Notes: generated from the sequence alone by a model not told the origin. DNA of 64,000 nt from Lutibacter sp. (GCA_030683995.1 JAUXPH010000026.1:1-64000), one strand, 5' to 3'. Positions 52,263 through 61,236 are shown, numbered from the stretch's first letter. Numbers and translations are program-made.

Positions 52263-52760
52263 TTAAAGCGCTTTTAATGCTGCTTCGTAATTTGGTTCAT
52301 CAACAATTTCAGGAACTTGTTCTGTATAAGTCACAATTCCTTTTTCGTCAATTATTACAATGGCTCTCGACAGTAAATCAGCCATTGGTCCGTCGGCGAT
52401 TGTCAGGCCATATTTTTTACCAAATTTTCCTTTTGCAAAATCGGATAGCGTAATTACGTTTTCAATACCTTCAGCACCGCAAAAACGTGCTTGTGCAAAG
52501 GGCAAATCTCTTGAAATATAAAGCACTTTTGTGTTTTCAAGTTTTGTTGCTTCCTTGTTGAATTTTCTAATGGAAGTTGCACAAGTTCCTGTATCTAAAC
52601 TTGGTGAAATATTTAAAATTAGTTTTGAACCTTTAAAATCGGCCAATTTCACTTTTGACAAATCATTTTTTATTAAGGTGAATTTTGGTGCTTTTTTGCC
52701 AACTTTCGGTAATTTCCCAATGGTCTTTACTGGGTTTCCTTTTAACGTTATTTTAGTCAT
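52263..52760 (-). CDS. tpx: Thiol peroxidase
   Basis: 165-residue peroxiredoxin. The peroxidatic Cys is in SPSLDTGTCATSIRKFN (about residue 60), the resolving Cys in ARFCGAEG (about residue 93), the pair typical of atypical 2-Cys Tpx. It reduces lipid and hydrogen peroxides with thioredoxin. It is the first gene of the minus-strand run reaching to 45420. Confidence 0.94.
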   Translation of the reverse strand: MTKITLKGNPVKTIGKLPKVGKKAPKFTLIKNDLSKVKLADFKGSKLILNISPSLDTGTCATSIRKFNKEATKLENTKVLYISRDLPFAQARFCGAEGIENVITLSDFAKGKFGKKYGLTIADGPMADLLSRAIVIIDEKGIVTYTEQVPEIVDEPNYEAALKAL

Positions 52761-52799
52761 AATGCTTGTTTTTGATTTAAGATATCAAAGTTAGCTTAA

Positions 52800-52855
52800 A
52801 TAGTTGAAAAGTTAAAGGTTGAAAAGTTAAAAGTTAAATATTAAATATTGAATTT
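52800..52855. repeat. Quasi-periodic repeat (GTTGAAAAGTTA units)
   Basis: AGTTGAAAAGTTAAAG, GTTGAAAAGTTAAA, AGTTAAATATTAAATATTG: two to three related units just upstream of tpx. The same unit occurs at 24066-24077 upstream of pyrG. Confidence 0.55.
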
Positions 52856-52885
52856 AGATACGAAAATCCAAAAAGATAATTCAAT

Positions 52886-52976
52886 TTGCATTAGCGATTG
52901 CAGAGATATCCTTTTTTGAAGTGCAATGGAAAAAAAGATAGAACGAAAAGCGCGGCCCGCCAGCTGGCGGGAATGC
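52886..52976 (-). repeat. Interspersed repeat family A, copy 3
   Basis: Diverged copy: TTGCATTAGCGATTG at the low end (TTGCGTTAGGGATTG in copy 1 read on the other strand), an internal ATCC-T6 facing A7-GAT, and at the high end the perfect 16-base palindrome CCCGCCAGCTGGCGGG (52956-52971) followed by AATGC. The 52761-53132 gap otherwise holds only other repeats and the MATE promoter region. Confidence 0.65.
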
Positions 52977-53049
52977 ACAAAAAAGTTAAAAATTAACAGT
53001 ATAAATCTGCACTTATAATGTTTAATTCAAAAAATCTAAAATCTAAAAT

Positions 53050-53077
53050 CGTAATCCCGATAGCTATCGGGACGTAA
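53050..53077. repeat. 18-base palindrome with 5-base flanking direct repeats
   Basis: TCCCGATAGCTATCGGGA (53055-53072) is a perfect palindrome. It is flanked on both sides by CGTAA (53050-53054 and 53073-53077), as a target duplication would be. A variant lies at 57135-57152. Confidence 0.65.
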
Positions 53078-53132
53078 ATCGAATATTTTTGCTAATTAAT
53101 TTCTATATCTTCGCACATTAAAATTAATTGAC

Positions 53133-54491
53133 TTGAAACATAAAAACTATACGTCGGAGTTTTCCAAAAACCTGAAATTGGCCACGCCAATTATGATGGG
53201 GTCTTTGGGCCATTTATTGGTAGGTTTGATTGATGACATTATGGTGGGAAGGCTTGGCCCGGTTGAGCTGGCGGCAACTTCGCTTGGCAACAGTTTGGTT
53301 TTTATTGCGTTATCTATTGGTATTGGTTTTTCTTTTGCAATTACGCCTTTGATTGCGGAATCTGACGGTGAAGGCAACGTGGAAAAAGGCCGGGGAATTT
53401 TTCAGCACGGTTTAATTTTATCGACTATTTTGGGAATTGTGATGGTGGTGATGTTGTTTTTGCTAAAACCAATATTGTATCATTTGGACCAGCCCGAAGA
53501 AGTGGTGGTGTTGGCCATTCCATATTTTGAAATTGTGGCGCTTTCTATGCTTCCGTTGATGATTTTTCAGGGATTTAAGCAGTTTGCCGACGGTTTGTCC
53601 GAAACAAAATATTCTATGTATGCCACCATAATCACCAATATTGTAAATGTGGTTTTAAATTTTGTGTTGATTTATGGTTTGTGGATTTTCCCGAGACTGG
53701 AACTGGTTGGGGCCGCTTTGGGAACGTTGATTTCAAGAATTGTGATGGTGGTTTTTTTGTACATGGTTTTAAAGAAAAAGAAAAAATTTGCGACTTACAT
53801 GAACCGATTAAAATTTGGGGAACTTAAAAGCAGTATATTTTTAAAAATTACAAAATTGGGTTTTCCAACCGCATTGCAAATGCTTTTTGAGGTTGGTTTG
53901 TTTACGGCATCAGTTTTATTGGCAGGCACTTTGGGCGCATATCCACAGGCTGCAAACCAAATTGCCATAAAAATGGCTTCCACCACATTTATGATTGCTG
54001 TCGGAATTGGTGCGGCCGCAACCATAAGAGTCGGCAATCAAAAAGGCCTTGGAAATTATCTGGAATTGCGGCGCATCGCTTTTTCAAATTTTTTATTGAT
54101 ATTGATTATAATGTCTGTTTTTACTGTTGGATTTATTGTTTTAAAAGATATTTTGCCTTGGATGTTTACCGATAATTTAGAAGTTATTGGCATTGCGTCC
54201 AGCTTGCTGGTGATTGCGGGGATTTTTCAATTGTCGGATGGAATGCAAGCGGTGATTTTAGGTGCTTTGCGCGGATTGCAAGATGTAAATGTGCCGTCAA
54301 TACTGACATTTATTGCGTATTGGATTATTGGATTTCCGGTTTGTATTTATTTTGGCAGCATCGCAGATTTAGGTACCTTTGGAATTTGGATTGGCTTGTT
54401 GACCGCTTTAACAAGTTCCGCAATTATGCTGTTTTTAAGATTTAACTATTTATCAAAAAAATTAATACGAGAGAAATATGAACTTACCTAA
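53133..54491 (+). CDS. MATE-family efflux transporter
   Basis: 452 residues with 12 predicted helices. Typical MATE features: TPIMMGSLGHLLVGLIDDIMVGRLGPVELAA in helix 1 and 2 (cited in parts), SLSIGIGFSFAITPLIAES, and a symmetrical second half with GFPTALQMLFEVGLFTASVLLAG. It exports cationic compounds or drugs using sodium or protons. The start is TTG at 53133 (MKHKNYTSEFSKN); no ATG is suitably placed. Its last 14 bases overlap the next gene. Confidence 0.93.
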   Translation: MKHKNYTSEFSKNLKLATPIMMGSLGHLLVGLIDDIMVGRLGPVELAATSLGNSLVFIALSIGIGFSFAITPLIAESDGEGNVEKGRGIFQHGLILSTILGIVMVVMLFLLKPILYHLDQPEEVVVLAIPYFEIVALSMLPLMIFQGFKQFADGLSETKYSMYATIITNIVNVVLNFVLIYGLWIFPRLELVGAALGTLISRIVMVVFLYMVLKKKKKFATYMNRLKFGELKSSIFLKITKLGFPTALQMLFEVGLFTASVLLAGTLGAYPQAANQIAIKMASTTFMIAVGIGAAATIRVGNQKGLGNYLELRRIAFSNFLLILIIMSVFTVGFIVLKDILPWMFTDNLEVIGIASSLLVIAGIFQLSDGMQAVILGALRGLQDVNVPSILTFIAYWIIGFPVCIYFGSIADLGTFGIWIGLLTALTSSAIMLFLRFNYLSKKLIREKYELT

Positions 54492-54708
54492 ATTTTTATT
54501 GGGAGACAATACCGATTATTCGGATGCTATTTTTGTGGTGCATACTGAGTTTCCTAGATTTGTAATCAATTTGGTTGATGACGAAATTGAATGGTTTGAA
54601 GATTTGGAAGGCGATGACGCAAACGAACTTGCCGAAATAGTTTCGGGCTTATTGGAAGAAGCCACTGCTTTTTACGACAGGGAAATGGAACGTTATGAAA
54701 GTGAATAA
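54478..54708 (+). CDS. Conserved small acidic protein of unknown function
   Basis: 76 residues, strongly acidic, starting MNLPKFLLGDNTDYSDAIFV and continuing HTEFPRFVINLVDDEIEWFED, then an acidic helix (ANELAEIVSGLLEEATAFYD). No signal or membrane segment. The ATG lies inside the 3' end of the MATE gene in another frame (14-base overlap), so translation is likely coupled. I recall similar small proteins in flavobacteria, without a function. Confidence 0.75.
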   Translation: MNLPKFLLGDNTDYSDAIFVVHTEFPRFVINLVDDEIEWFEDLEGDDANELAEIVSGLLEEATAFYDREMERYESE

Positions 54709-54823
54709 ATGTTTAATCGTTTAACTGTTTAAGCGTTTAATTGTTTGCTTGTAAATTCAATTACTAAAATTGTTAATTCGTTATTATAAAAACTGCGAAC
54801 TGTAACTGAAGACTGAAAACTTT
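54708..54823. repeat. Quasi-periodic intergenic repeat, second copy of the AATGTTTAATCGTTTA module
   Basis: AATGTTTAATCGTTTA (54708-54723, identical to 15659-15674) followed by further CGTTTAA units, then AACTGCGAACTGTAACTG and GAAGACTGAAAACT (54788-54823), which match the second module at 15681-15714. Confidence 0.6.
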
Positions 54824-54837
54824 AGTAAATCGTTTAC

Positions 54838-57048
54838 CTATTTACTTTTTTTAGCCGTTTCCACCAATTCAAGTTTGCTCAATGTGGTTTTGGTGGTGAA
54901 AAAACCATAGTTGATAAAAGCGTTGTTTTTTTCAATTTTTTCTATGGTTCCGGTTGAATTTGAACCGATAATTTTCACACGGTCATTCACTTTATAAACG
55001 TAATCCGATTTTTGTTTTGCGGTGATAACGGCTTCTTTTTGTTGAATTTCCCTGACTTTTACAACTTCAACCATCACTTCTTTTTCGGTTATTTTTAGTT
55101 TTTCTTCAACCTTTTTGTTTTCAACCTTAACTTTTAGTTTTTCTGTTTTTGTAACCGGTTTTACGGGATTTTTCTTTAAAAATTTCCCTTTTTCATTGGC
55201 AAGCCAATTGTTAAACTCGGTGGTTAATTCTTTTTTATTGTTGGTTTGAAAATATTTATTGATCAGCTCATTTATTTTTCTTCCGTAAGCAAGCATTTTT
55301 TGGTTGCTGTCGTACAATTCCTGAAAGTTTTCTAATTTCTCCTGAATTTTTTGTTGTTTTTCGGATAAATGATCAGATTGCTTGATGGCTTTCGATTTCT
55401 CTAATTCCAGCGTTTCCGAGGTTTTTTGCAAAATGTTTCGTTCTTGTTGCAGTTTAGAAATGGTTTTGTCGAGTCTGACTTTTTCGACTTTTACGCGTTT
55501 TTTTGCTTTGTTGATCAGGCTAAAAGGAATGCCGTTTTTTTGTGCCACTTCAAAAGTAAAAGAACTTCCTGCTTGTCCGATAAACAATTTAAACAATGGC
55601 TGCAGCGTTTTTTCGTCGAATTGCATATTGGCGTTCACCACATTTTCCAATTCACTTGCCAAAACTTTTAGGTTGGCGTAATGCGTGGTGATAATCCCAA
55701 AGGCTTTTTTTTCGTAAAATTCTTCCAAAAATATTTCGGCCAGTGCGCCGCCCAGTTCAGGATCGCTTCCTGTTCCAAATTCATCGATTAAAAACAAGGT
55801 TTTATCATCGCATTTTCGCAGAAAGTCGCGCATATTTTTTAAGCGATAACTGTAAGTGCTTAGCTGATTTTCAATGGATTGGTTGTCTCCAATATCGGTC
55901 AGTATGTTTTCAAAAAAACAAGTTTCCGAGCGAAAATGCACCGGAATTAACAAACCGCTTTGCAGCATTGTTTGCAGCAAACCAATGGTTTTTAGCGTAA
56001 TGCTTTTTCCGCCGGCATTTGGTCCGGAGATTACGATAATTTGCTGCTGCTTGTTTAACTCCAGCGTTTGGGGAAATGTTTCCAAACCTTTCTCTTTATT
56101 ATTCAGCAATAAAATAGGGTGGTAGGCATCTTTCAAAAAAACTTTTCTTTCTGACGTTATTTTTGGCAAACAAGCGTGAACGGTTTTTGCATATTTCGCT
56201 TTTGCGCCAATTACGTCGAGTTTTACAAGGTATTTTTGATATTCAATTAAATCGGGCGTAAATATTCTGGTTGAATCGGTCAGTTCTTTTAGAATTCTGA
56301 CAATTTCCTGATGTTCATCATACGCCAAGTTTTGCAATTCCCGCGCAAATTGAAGCGTGGTTTCGGGCGCAATAAATACAATGCTTCCTGTTTTTGAAGT
56401 GCCCAACAAACTTCCTTTTACTTTTTTTCGATGCATTGCCTGAACCGCTAAAACCCGCTGATTTTCAACAACAGATTCCCTTATTTCATCTAAATAACCG
56501 GCACTGTTACAAAGATTTAAGGCTTTGTTGAAACTTGCGCCAATTTTAGAACGGATGGCATTTATTTCGCTTCGAAGTTGTTTCAGTAAGGTTGAAGCAT
56601 TGTCATGAACTTCTCCAAACGGCGTAATAATGGCTTTTATGTTTTCAATCAGTTCTTTTTGGATTTCAATTTCTTCTGAAAATTTAAAAAGTGTGGGGTA
56701 AATCAACTTAAATTTATTGAAAAATTTAAGCAACTCAAAAATAGTGTTTGCGTTGTTGGTAATTTTTAAAAAAGAAGCAGGTTCCAGATAGCTGTTTTCT
56801 ATTTTTAAAAGGTGAATTTCCTTTTGGATATCATCAAAATAGTGACTTGGAATTCGGTTATCATTTTCAAGAGAAGATAAATATTCATTTACCTGAAGCA
56901 ACTCCAGAAGCAGTATTTCTTTCGATTTTAAGGGTCTTATTTTTAAAGTGGCTTCCTTACCCAAATCGGAAATGCAATTGCCTCCAACTTTTTTTAAAAC
57001 GGTAAAAAATTCTAAATCTGTTAATGTTTTTTCTGAAATACTGCTCAT
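54838..57048 (-). CDS. mutS2: MutS2-type ATPase lacking the Smr domain
   Basis: 736 residues. Helical clamp/core region (1-310), then the MutS ATPase domain: VISGPNAGGKSITLKTIGL (Walker A), TLFLIDEFGTGSDPELGGALAE (Walker B), IITTHYANLK. A long coiled coil follows (about 505-600) and a KOW-like barrel near the end (YVYKVNDRVKIIGSNSTGTIEKI). It ends at residue 736 without the Smr nuclease domain found in Bacillus subtilis MutS2. MutS2 proteins act in recombination control and ribosome collision rescue; here nuclease activity is not expected. Confidence 0.9.
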   Translation of the reverse strand: MSSISEKTLTDLEFFTVLKKVGGNCISDLGKEATLKIRPLKSKEILLLELLQVNEYLSSLENDNRIPSHYFDDIQKEIHLLKIENSYLEPASFLKITNNANTIFELLKFFNKFKLIYPTLFKFSEEIEIQKELIENIKAIITPFGEVHDNASTLLKQLRSEINAIRSKIGASFNKALNLCNSAGYLDEIRESVVENQRVLAVQAMHRKKVKGSLLGTSKTGSIVFIAPETTLQFARELQNLAYDEHQEIVRILKELTDSTRIFTPDLIEYQKYLVKLDVIGAKAKYAKTVHACLPKITSERKVFLKDAYHPILLLNNKEKGLETFPQTLELNKQQQIIVISGPNAGGKSITLKTIGLLQTMLQSGLLIPVHFRSETCFFENILTDIGDNQSIENQLSTYSYRLKNMRDFLRKCDDKTLFLIDEFGTGSDPELGGALAEIFLEEFYEKKAFGIITTHYANLKVLASELENVVNANMQFDEKTLQPLFKLFIGQAGSSFTFEVAQKNGIPFSLINKAKKRVKVEKVRLDKTISKLQQERNILQKTSETLELEKSKAIKQSDHLSEKQQKIQEKLENFQELYDSNQKMLAYGRKINELINKYFQTNNKKELTTEFNNWLANEKGKFLKKNPVKPVTKTEKLKVKVENKKVEEKLKITEKEVMVEVVKVREIQQKEAVITAKQKSDYVYKVNDRVKIIGSNSTGTIEKIEKNNAFINYGFFTTKTTLSKLELVETAKKSK

Positions 57049-57128
57049 ATAATTACCTTACTTTTCAAAAGTTTTACAAAAGTAAGTATAAATGGGTGAA
57101 GTTTAAAGCGCAAAGGAGAAAGTCATAA

Positions 57129-57166
57129 GACCGATCCCGATATCTATCGGGACCGAAGACGGAAGT
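57129..57166. repeat. 18-base palindrome inserted in a GACCGA-type repeat
   Basis: TCCCGATATCTATCGGGA (57135-57152; one central mismatch pair, arms of eight) lies between GACCGA (57129-57134) and CCGAAGACGGAAG (57153 on), so CCGA is repeated on both sides. The surrounding GACCGAAGAC sequence is the same as at 18001-18010. The rest of 57049-57333 is AT-rich promoter DNA. Confidence 0.6.
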
Positions 57167-57333
57167 TTGACAGCCGCGATTCCGCAAAGTATCTTAATTT
57201 GAGGGTTTGATTTTCAGTTTCCTGACTGCCAAAAATCGGTACAGGCAAAATTACTCATAGTTGAAAACTCAAAGTTAAGAAACAATCAATTTCATAATTT
57301 TGATTAATTTTGTCGATAATTAAAAAAATATTA

Positions 57334-57999
57334 ATGCATTTAAATATTAGTGACAGTTGGAAACCGTTATTACAAGATGAGTTTGAAAAACCTTATTTTG
57401 AAGTGCTTATGAAATATGTTGAGGAAGAATATGCTGTAAATGCTTGTTTTCCTGCATCAAATCAAATTTTTGAAGCGTTTAATTTGTGTTCTTTTGAGGA
57501 TTTAAAAGTCGTAATAATTGGCCAGGATCCTTATCACGGAGAAGGGCAGGCGCATGGATTGTGTTTTTCTGTGAATGATGGGATAAAACATCCGCCTTCA
57601 TTAAAAAATATTTTCAAGGAAATTGAGGCGGATTTGTTGATTCCCTATCCCGAAAGCGGAAATTTATCACGCTGGGCCAAACAAGGCGTTTTATTATTAA
57701 ATGCGACTTTAACGGTGAAAGCGAATAATGCCGGATCTCATCAAAAGAAAGGATGGGAATTGTTTACAGATGCCGTAATTTCAATTATTTCAGAAAAAAA
57801 AGAACACGTGGTTTTTTTATTATGGGGTGATTATGCCAAAAAGAAAGGTAAAAAAATTGATCATAAAAAGCACTTTGTATTAATCAACGGCCATCCTTCG
57901 CCTTTAAGCGCCAACCGCGGGTATTGGTTTGGGAATAAACATTTTAGCAAAACTAATAACTATTTGATAAACAATGATTTATCACTTATAAAATGGTGA
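57334..57999 (+). CDS. ung: Uracil-DNA glycosylase
   Basis: 221 residues from the ATG at 57334 (MHLNISDSWKPLLQDEFEKP); a TTG 24 bases upstream is in frame, but the ATG gives the usual family start. The catalytic motif is GQDPYHGEGQAHGLCFSV (Asp general base) and the second is INGHPSPLSANRGYW (His). It removes uracil from DNA. Two TAATTTTG elements lie at 57295-57302 and 57305-57312, either of which could be the -7 box. Confidence 0.95.
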   Translation: MHLNISDSWKPLLQDEFEKPYFEVLMKYVEEEYAVNACFPASNQIFEAFNLCSFEDLKVVIIGQDPYHGEGQAHGLCFSVNDGIKHPPSLKNIFKEIEADLLIPYPESGNLSRWAKQGVLLLNATLTVKANNAGSHQKKGWELFTDAVISIISEKKEHVVFLLWGDYAKKKGKKIDHKKHFVLINGHPSPLSANRGYWFGNKHFSKTNNYLINNDLSLIKW

Positions 58000-58059
58000 T
58001 TAATATCATATTTTATGTGTGCAATAAATGTTACTTTTACAGAAATTAAATCAAAAAAA

Positions 58060-58782
58060 ATGAAAAATAACATGAAATTTTTTACAGTGCTTTTTAGCAT
58101 ACTATTAATGGTTGGTTGCAAGGATAAAGGAAACTATTCAAAAGTAAATAGCCCGGCAACAGCTTCTAAAACTGATACTCATAAAATTTTGGTAAAAGAA
58201 GTTTTGGACGGTGGCAATTATGCCTATTTAAATGTTGATGAAAACGGGAAAAATTATTGGATGGCAATTTCAAATATTCCAGTAACAGTTGGCAATACGT
58301 ATTATTATGATGATGGAATGGTGATGAAGGATTTTGAAAGCAAACAGTTGAATAAAACATTTGATGAAATTATATTTACAAGTACAATAAGAACCACAGA
58401 ACTATCCGAAGAACCAACTGTTAAAGATGAGAATCCTCATACCGCAGCACCAGTTGCAGTTCAGAATGACGTAAAAATTGAAAAACCAAAAAACGGAACT
58501 TCCTTGGCCGAATTATTTTCCGCCAAAAAATCATTTTCCGCAAAATCAATTATTGTGAAAGGAAAAGTGGTAAAAGTGAACGACGGTATTATGAATAAAA
58601 ATTGGGTTCATATTGTTGATGGAACACAGTTTGAAAATAAAAATGATTTAACCATTACAACCACTGAAACAGTTAATATTGGAGATATTGTCACTTTTAA
58701 AGGTATTGTGGTATTGGACAAAGATTTTGGACAAGGATATGTTTATGATATTATACTTGAAGAAGCTAAATTGGTTAAATAA
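58060..58782 (+). CDS. Lipoprotein with two OB-like regions
   Basis: About 240 residues from the ATG at 58060; an earlier in-frame ATG at 58015 adds 15 residues unlike a signal. The signal ends LLMVGC, giving a lipid-anchored Cys. The first part (about 35-120, VKEVLDGGNYAYLNVDENGKNYW) and the second (about 150-240, IIVKGKVVKVNDGIMNKNWVHIVDGT) each look like OB-fold (NrfJ/YgiW-type) strands. Function unknown; a terminator follows. Confidence 0.7.
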   Translation: MKNNMKFFTVLFSILLMVGCKDKGNYSKVNSPATASKTDTHKILVKEVLDGGNYAYLNVDENGKNYWMAISNIPVTVGNTYYYDDGMVMKDFESKQLNKTFDEIIFTSTIRTTELSEEPTVKDENPHTAAPVAVQNDVKIEKPKNGTSLAELFSAKKSFSAKSIIVKGKVVKVNDGIMNKNWVHIVDGTQFENKNDLTITTTETVNIGDIVTFKGIVVLDKDFGQGYVYDIILEEAKLVK

Positions 58783-58811
58783 TGATTGACTATAGAAGTG
58801 ACATAAAACAG

Positions 58812-58837
58812 AAAAAAGTGCCTTTCGGCACTTTTTT
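58812..58837 (+). terminator. Terminator after the OB-fold lipoprotein gene
   Basis: AAAAAAGTGCC-TTTC-GGCACTTTTTT, 11-base stem with four-base loop. The rest of the gap to 59087 is AT-rich and shows nothing I can name. Confidence 0.9.
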
Positions 58838-59087
58838 CATACTAATCAAACTTACTAAGAATGTTAACAAAGGTTACAAATCTTCGTTACCTATATATAG
58901 CAATGTTTGTGCCGTAAAATCCGCTTTTTAGTTAATAAACAGTTAAATAAATAAAATTTAGATTAAAATTTGAATTGAAAATTTAAAGTTTAGTGTTGAA
59001 TGTTCAGTAAATGTGATTATTTTTCCTGTAAAAGTCGGAAGAAATTTATTTTTAAAACTTTTGGCAACTAAGTAAATAGACTGCCAT

Positions 59088-59960
59088 TTATTCCAAATGT
59101 CGCTGAGCTTTGTAAGAAGACCTGACCAATGCGCCACTTTCTACATACTTAAAGCCCATTGTCATCCCAATTTCTTTGTACTTTGTAAATTGCTCTGGCG
59201 TAATAAATTCGATTACCGGCAAATGTTTTTTGCTTGGCTGTAAATATTGGCCAATGGTTAACACATCAACTTTGGCATTGGATAAATCCTGCATCGTTTC
59301 CAGCACTTCTTCTTCAGTTTCGCCCAAACCAAGCATAATGCCCGATTTTGTTCTGCGTTGGCCTTGGTCTTTCATATAAAGTAAAACTTCCAGACTGCGG
59401 TCATATTTTGCTTGAATTCTAACTTCTCTTGTTAATCTTCTTACAGTTTCCAGGTTGTGGGAAATTACTTCAGGCGCCACTGCCAAAATACGGTCGATAT
59501 TGGTTTTGATTCCCTGAAAATCCGGAATTAAGGTTTCTAGTGTCGTTTCAGGATTGGCTCTTCTGATGGCGTTAATCGTTTCCGCCCAAATAATGGAACC
59601 GCCATCTTTTAAATCGTCCCTGTCAACTGATGTGATTACAGCGTGCTTAATTTTCATGAGTTTAATGGAACGTGCCACTTTTTCCGGCTCTTCCCAGTCA
59701 ACCGTTTCTGGTCTGCCAGTTTTTACGCCACAAAATCCACACGATCTTGTGCAGATATTTCCTAAAATCATAAATGTGGCTGTGCCTTCTGTCCAGCATT
59801 CACCCATATTCGGACAGCTTCCGCTGGTGCAAATGGTGTTTAATTTATACTTATCGACTAAATTTCTTAAATCAGTATATTTTTTTCCAACAGGCAACTT
59901 AACACGTAACCAGGCGGGTTTTTGAATTTTATCGGGTAATGAAGTTGTTTCTTGTGACAT
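59088..59960 (-). CDS. lipA: Lipoyl synthase
   Basis: 290 residues from the ATG at 59960 ([20 protein letters not shown]); ten extra residues in frame upstream are unlikely. Radical SAM enzyme inserting two sulfurs into octanoyl groups. Both clusters are visible: [13 protein letters not shown] (auxiliary 4Fe-4S, C-x4-C-x5-C) and [13 protein letters not shown] (radical SAM C-x3-C-x2-C); the C-terminal RSSYKA motif completes the auxiliary cluster. It stands alone. Confidence 0.96.
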   Translation of the reverse strand: MSQETTSLPDKIQKPAWLRVKLPVGKKYTDLRNLVDKYKLNTICTSGSCPNMGECWTEGTATFMILGNICTRSCGFCGVKTGRPETVDWEEPEKVARSIKLMKIKHAVITSVDRDDLKDGGSIIWAETINAIRRANPETTLETLIPDFQGIKTNIDRILAVAPEVISHNLETVRRLTREVRIQAKYDRSLEVLLYMKDQGQRRTKSGIMLGLGETEEEVLETMQDLSNAKVDVLTIGQYLQPSKKHLPVIEFITPEQFTKYKEIGMTMGFKYVESGALVRSSYKAQRHLE

Positions 59961-60006
59961 CTTAAATGAAAATTGACTGCAAAAATACAAAGAAATTATA
60001 AACTAT

Positions 60007-61236
60007 CTATAATGAATACAGATACCATACGCTAAATCCAATCAAAAATAAGATGCCAAGCCAACTCAGGATTTTAAGCGGGAAGGAAGGTCGCCAAGCT
60101 ATTGGCGTGTGTTTGCCGGAGATTAACATAAAATTGATAATGGCAAAAAATGGCGCTGTTAAAAAAGATAAAATGGTGGCGATTTTTATTAAAAAACCCA
60201 TTTCCGATTGAAGGAAAACCAAAATTGAGATAGTGCCAACGGCCAAAAAACTGATCCAAAACCAGTACATATTTTTATACGATTTTTGGGTAAGCAAATC
60301 GAAAGCTTTTGTCATAGCTCTTGGTGATGCATCCAATGTAGTGATGGTGGTGCTGAACATAGTTGTAAAAGCGGCTGCGGCAATAAAAATATACATTTCT
60401 TGTCCTAAATTTTTGGTGTACAGCGTAATGAGCTGCTCTGAAAATTGAACGGCGCCAGAGCCAAATGTTTCTCCTGAATTATGCATAACAATGGCTCCCA
60501 AAGCCACAAAGAAAATACCAATTACCAATGTGCTCAAAAAACCGATGTTAAAGTCGAAAATGGCTTGTTTTGGGGTGAATTCGTTGGATTTGTCTTTTTG
60601 TTTTTCCAAAGCCCAAAGCGATTGCCAAATGGAAACATCGAGCGGGGCGGGCATCCATCCTAAAAATGCGATTAGAAATCCGACTTCAACCGTTCCTTTT
60701 GGGATTATTTGAACAAAGCTGTAAGTATTTGGTGAATTAAATGCGGCGACAACCAAAGCAATAAAAGTGCTTAAAGTTAACGTGATCACAATTAATTTCA
60801 TCAATTTATCCAATAAATTGTAGCGTCCTATAATTAAGATTGAAAGGCAAATCAACGTAATAATGATGCTCCAAATTACCGGATTTGTGGTAATTCCAAA
60901 TAAATTGGCTGCCAATCCGGCAGTCACAATGGTTACTGCCGCCTGAATGGTGAACATTGTTGCCAGGTTTAAAATAAAATAGGCAAGCAGCACGCCTTTT
61001 CCTAATTTTTTATAACCGTCGAGCAAACTTTCTCCCGTTGCGGTGGCATATCTAGGTCCGTACTGAAAAAACGGATATTTTACGATATGAATTAAAACCA
61101 ACGCCCAAATGAGTCCAAAACCAAAGTCGGCTCCCGCTCTGGTTGATTGCACCAAATGTGAAACGCCAATTGCGGCACCGGCAAAAAGCAATCCCGGACC
61201 TAATTTTTTAAGCCAATGTGTTTTTTTTGCAATCAA
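60007..61236 (-). CDS. Nramp-related transporter without the canonical metal motif
   Basis: 409 residues, 11 predicted helices. It resembles the Nramp family overall (LGPGLLFAGAAIGVSHLVQSTRAG in the first helix, FQYGPRYATATGESLLDGYKKLG), but the metal-binding Asp-Pro-Gly-Asn of helix 1 is not present; the place reads AAIGVSHLVQS. Helix 6 has WMPAPLDVS where Nramps have a Met-Pro-His pattern. The substrate is therefore uncertain. The start is a TTG overlapping the sigma-factor stop (TTGA), so it is translated with the upstream gene. Confidence 0.82.
   Translation of the reverse strand: MIAKKTHWLKKLGPGLLFAGAAIGVSHLVQSTRAGADFGFGLIWALVLIHIVKYPFFQYGPRYATATGESLLDGYKKLGKGVLLAYFILNLATMFTIQAAVTIVTAGLAANLFGITTNPVIWSIIITLICLSILIIGRYNLLDKLMKLIVITLTLSTFIALVVAAFNSPNTYSFVQIIPKGTVEVGFLIAFLGWMPAPLDVSIWQSLWALEKQKDKSNEFTPKQAIFDFNIGFLSTLVIGIFFVALGAIVMHNSGETFGSGAVQFSEQLITLYTKNLGQEMYIFIAAAAFTTMFSTTITTLDASPRAMTKAFDLLTQKSYKNMYWFWISFLAVGTISILVFLQSEMGFLIKIATILSFLTAPFFAIINFMLISGKHTPIAWRPSFPLKILSWLGILFLIGFSVWYLYSL

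Noticed and set aside
52956-52971. GCC palindrome as a separate mobile palindrome
   Set aside because: It is the GC-rich arm of repeat family A copy 3; copy 1 has the same arm in slightly different form.
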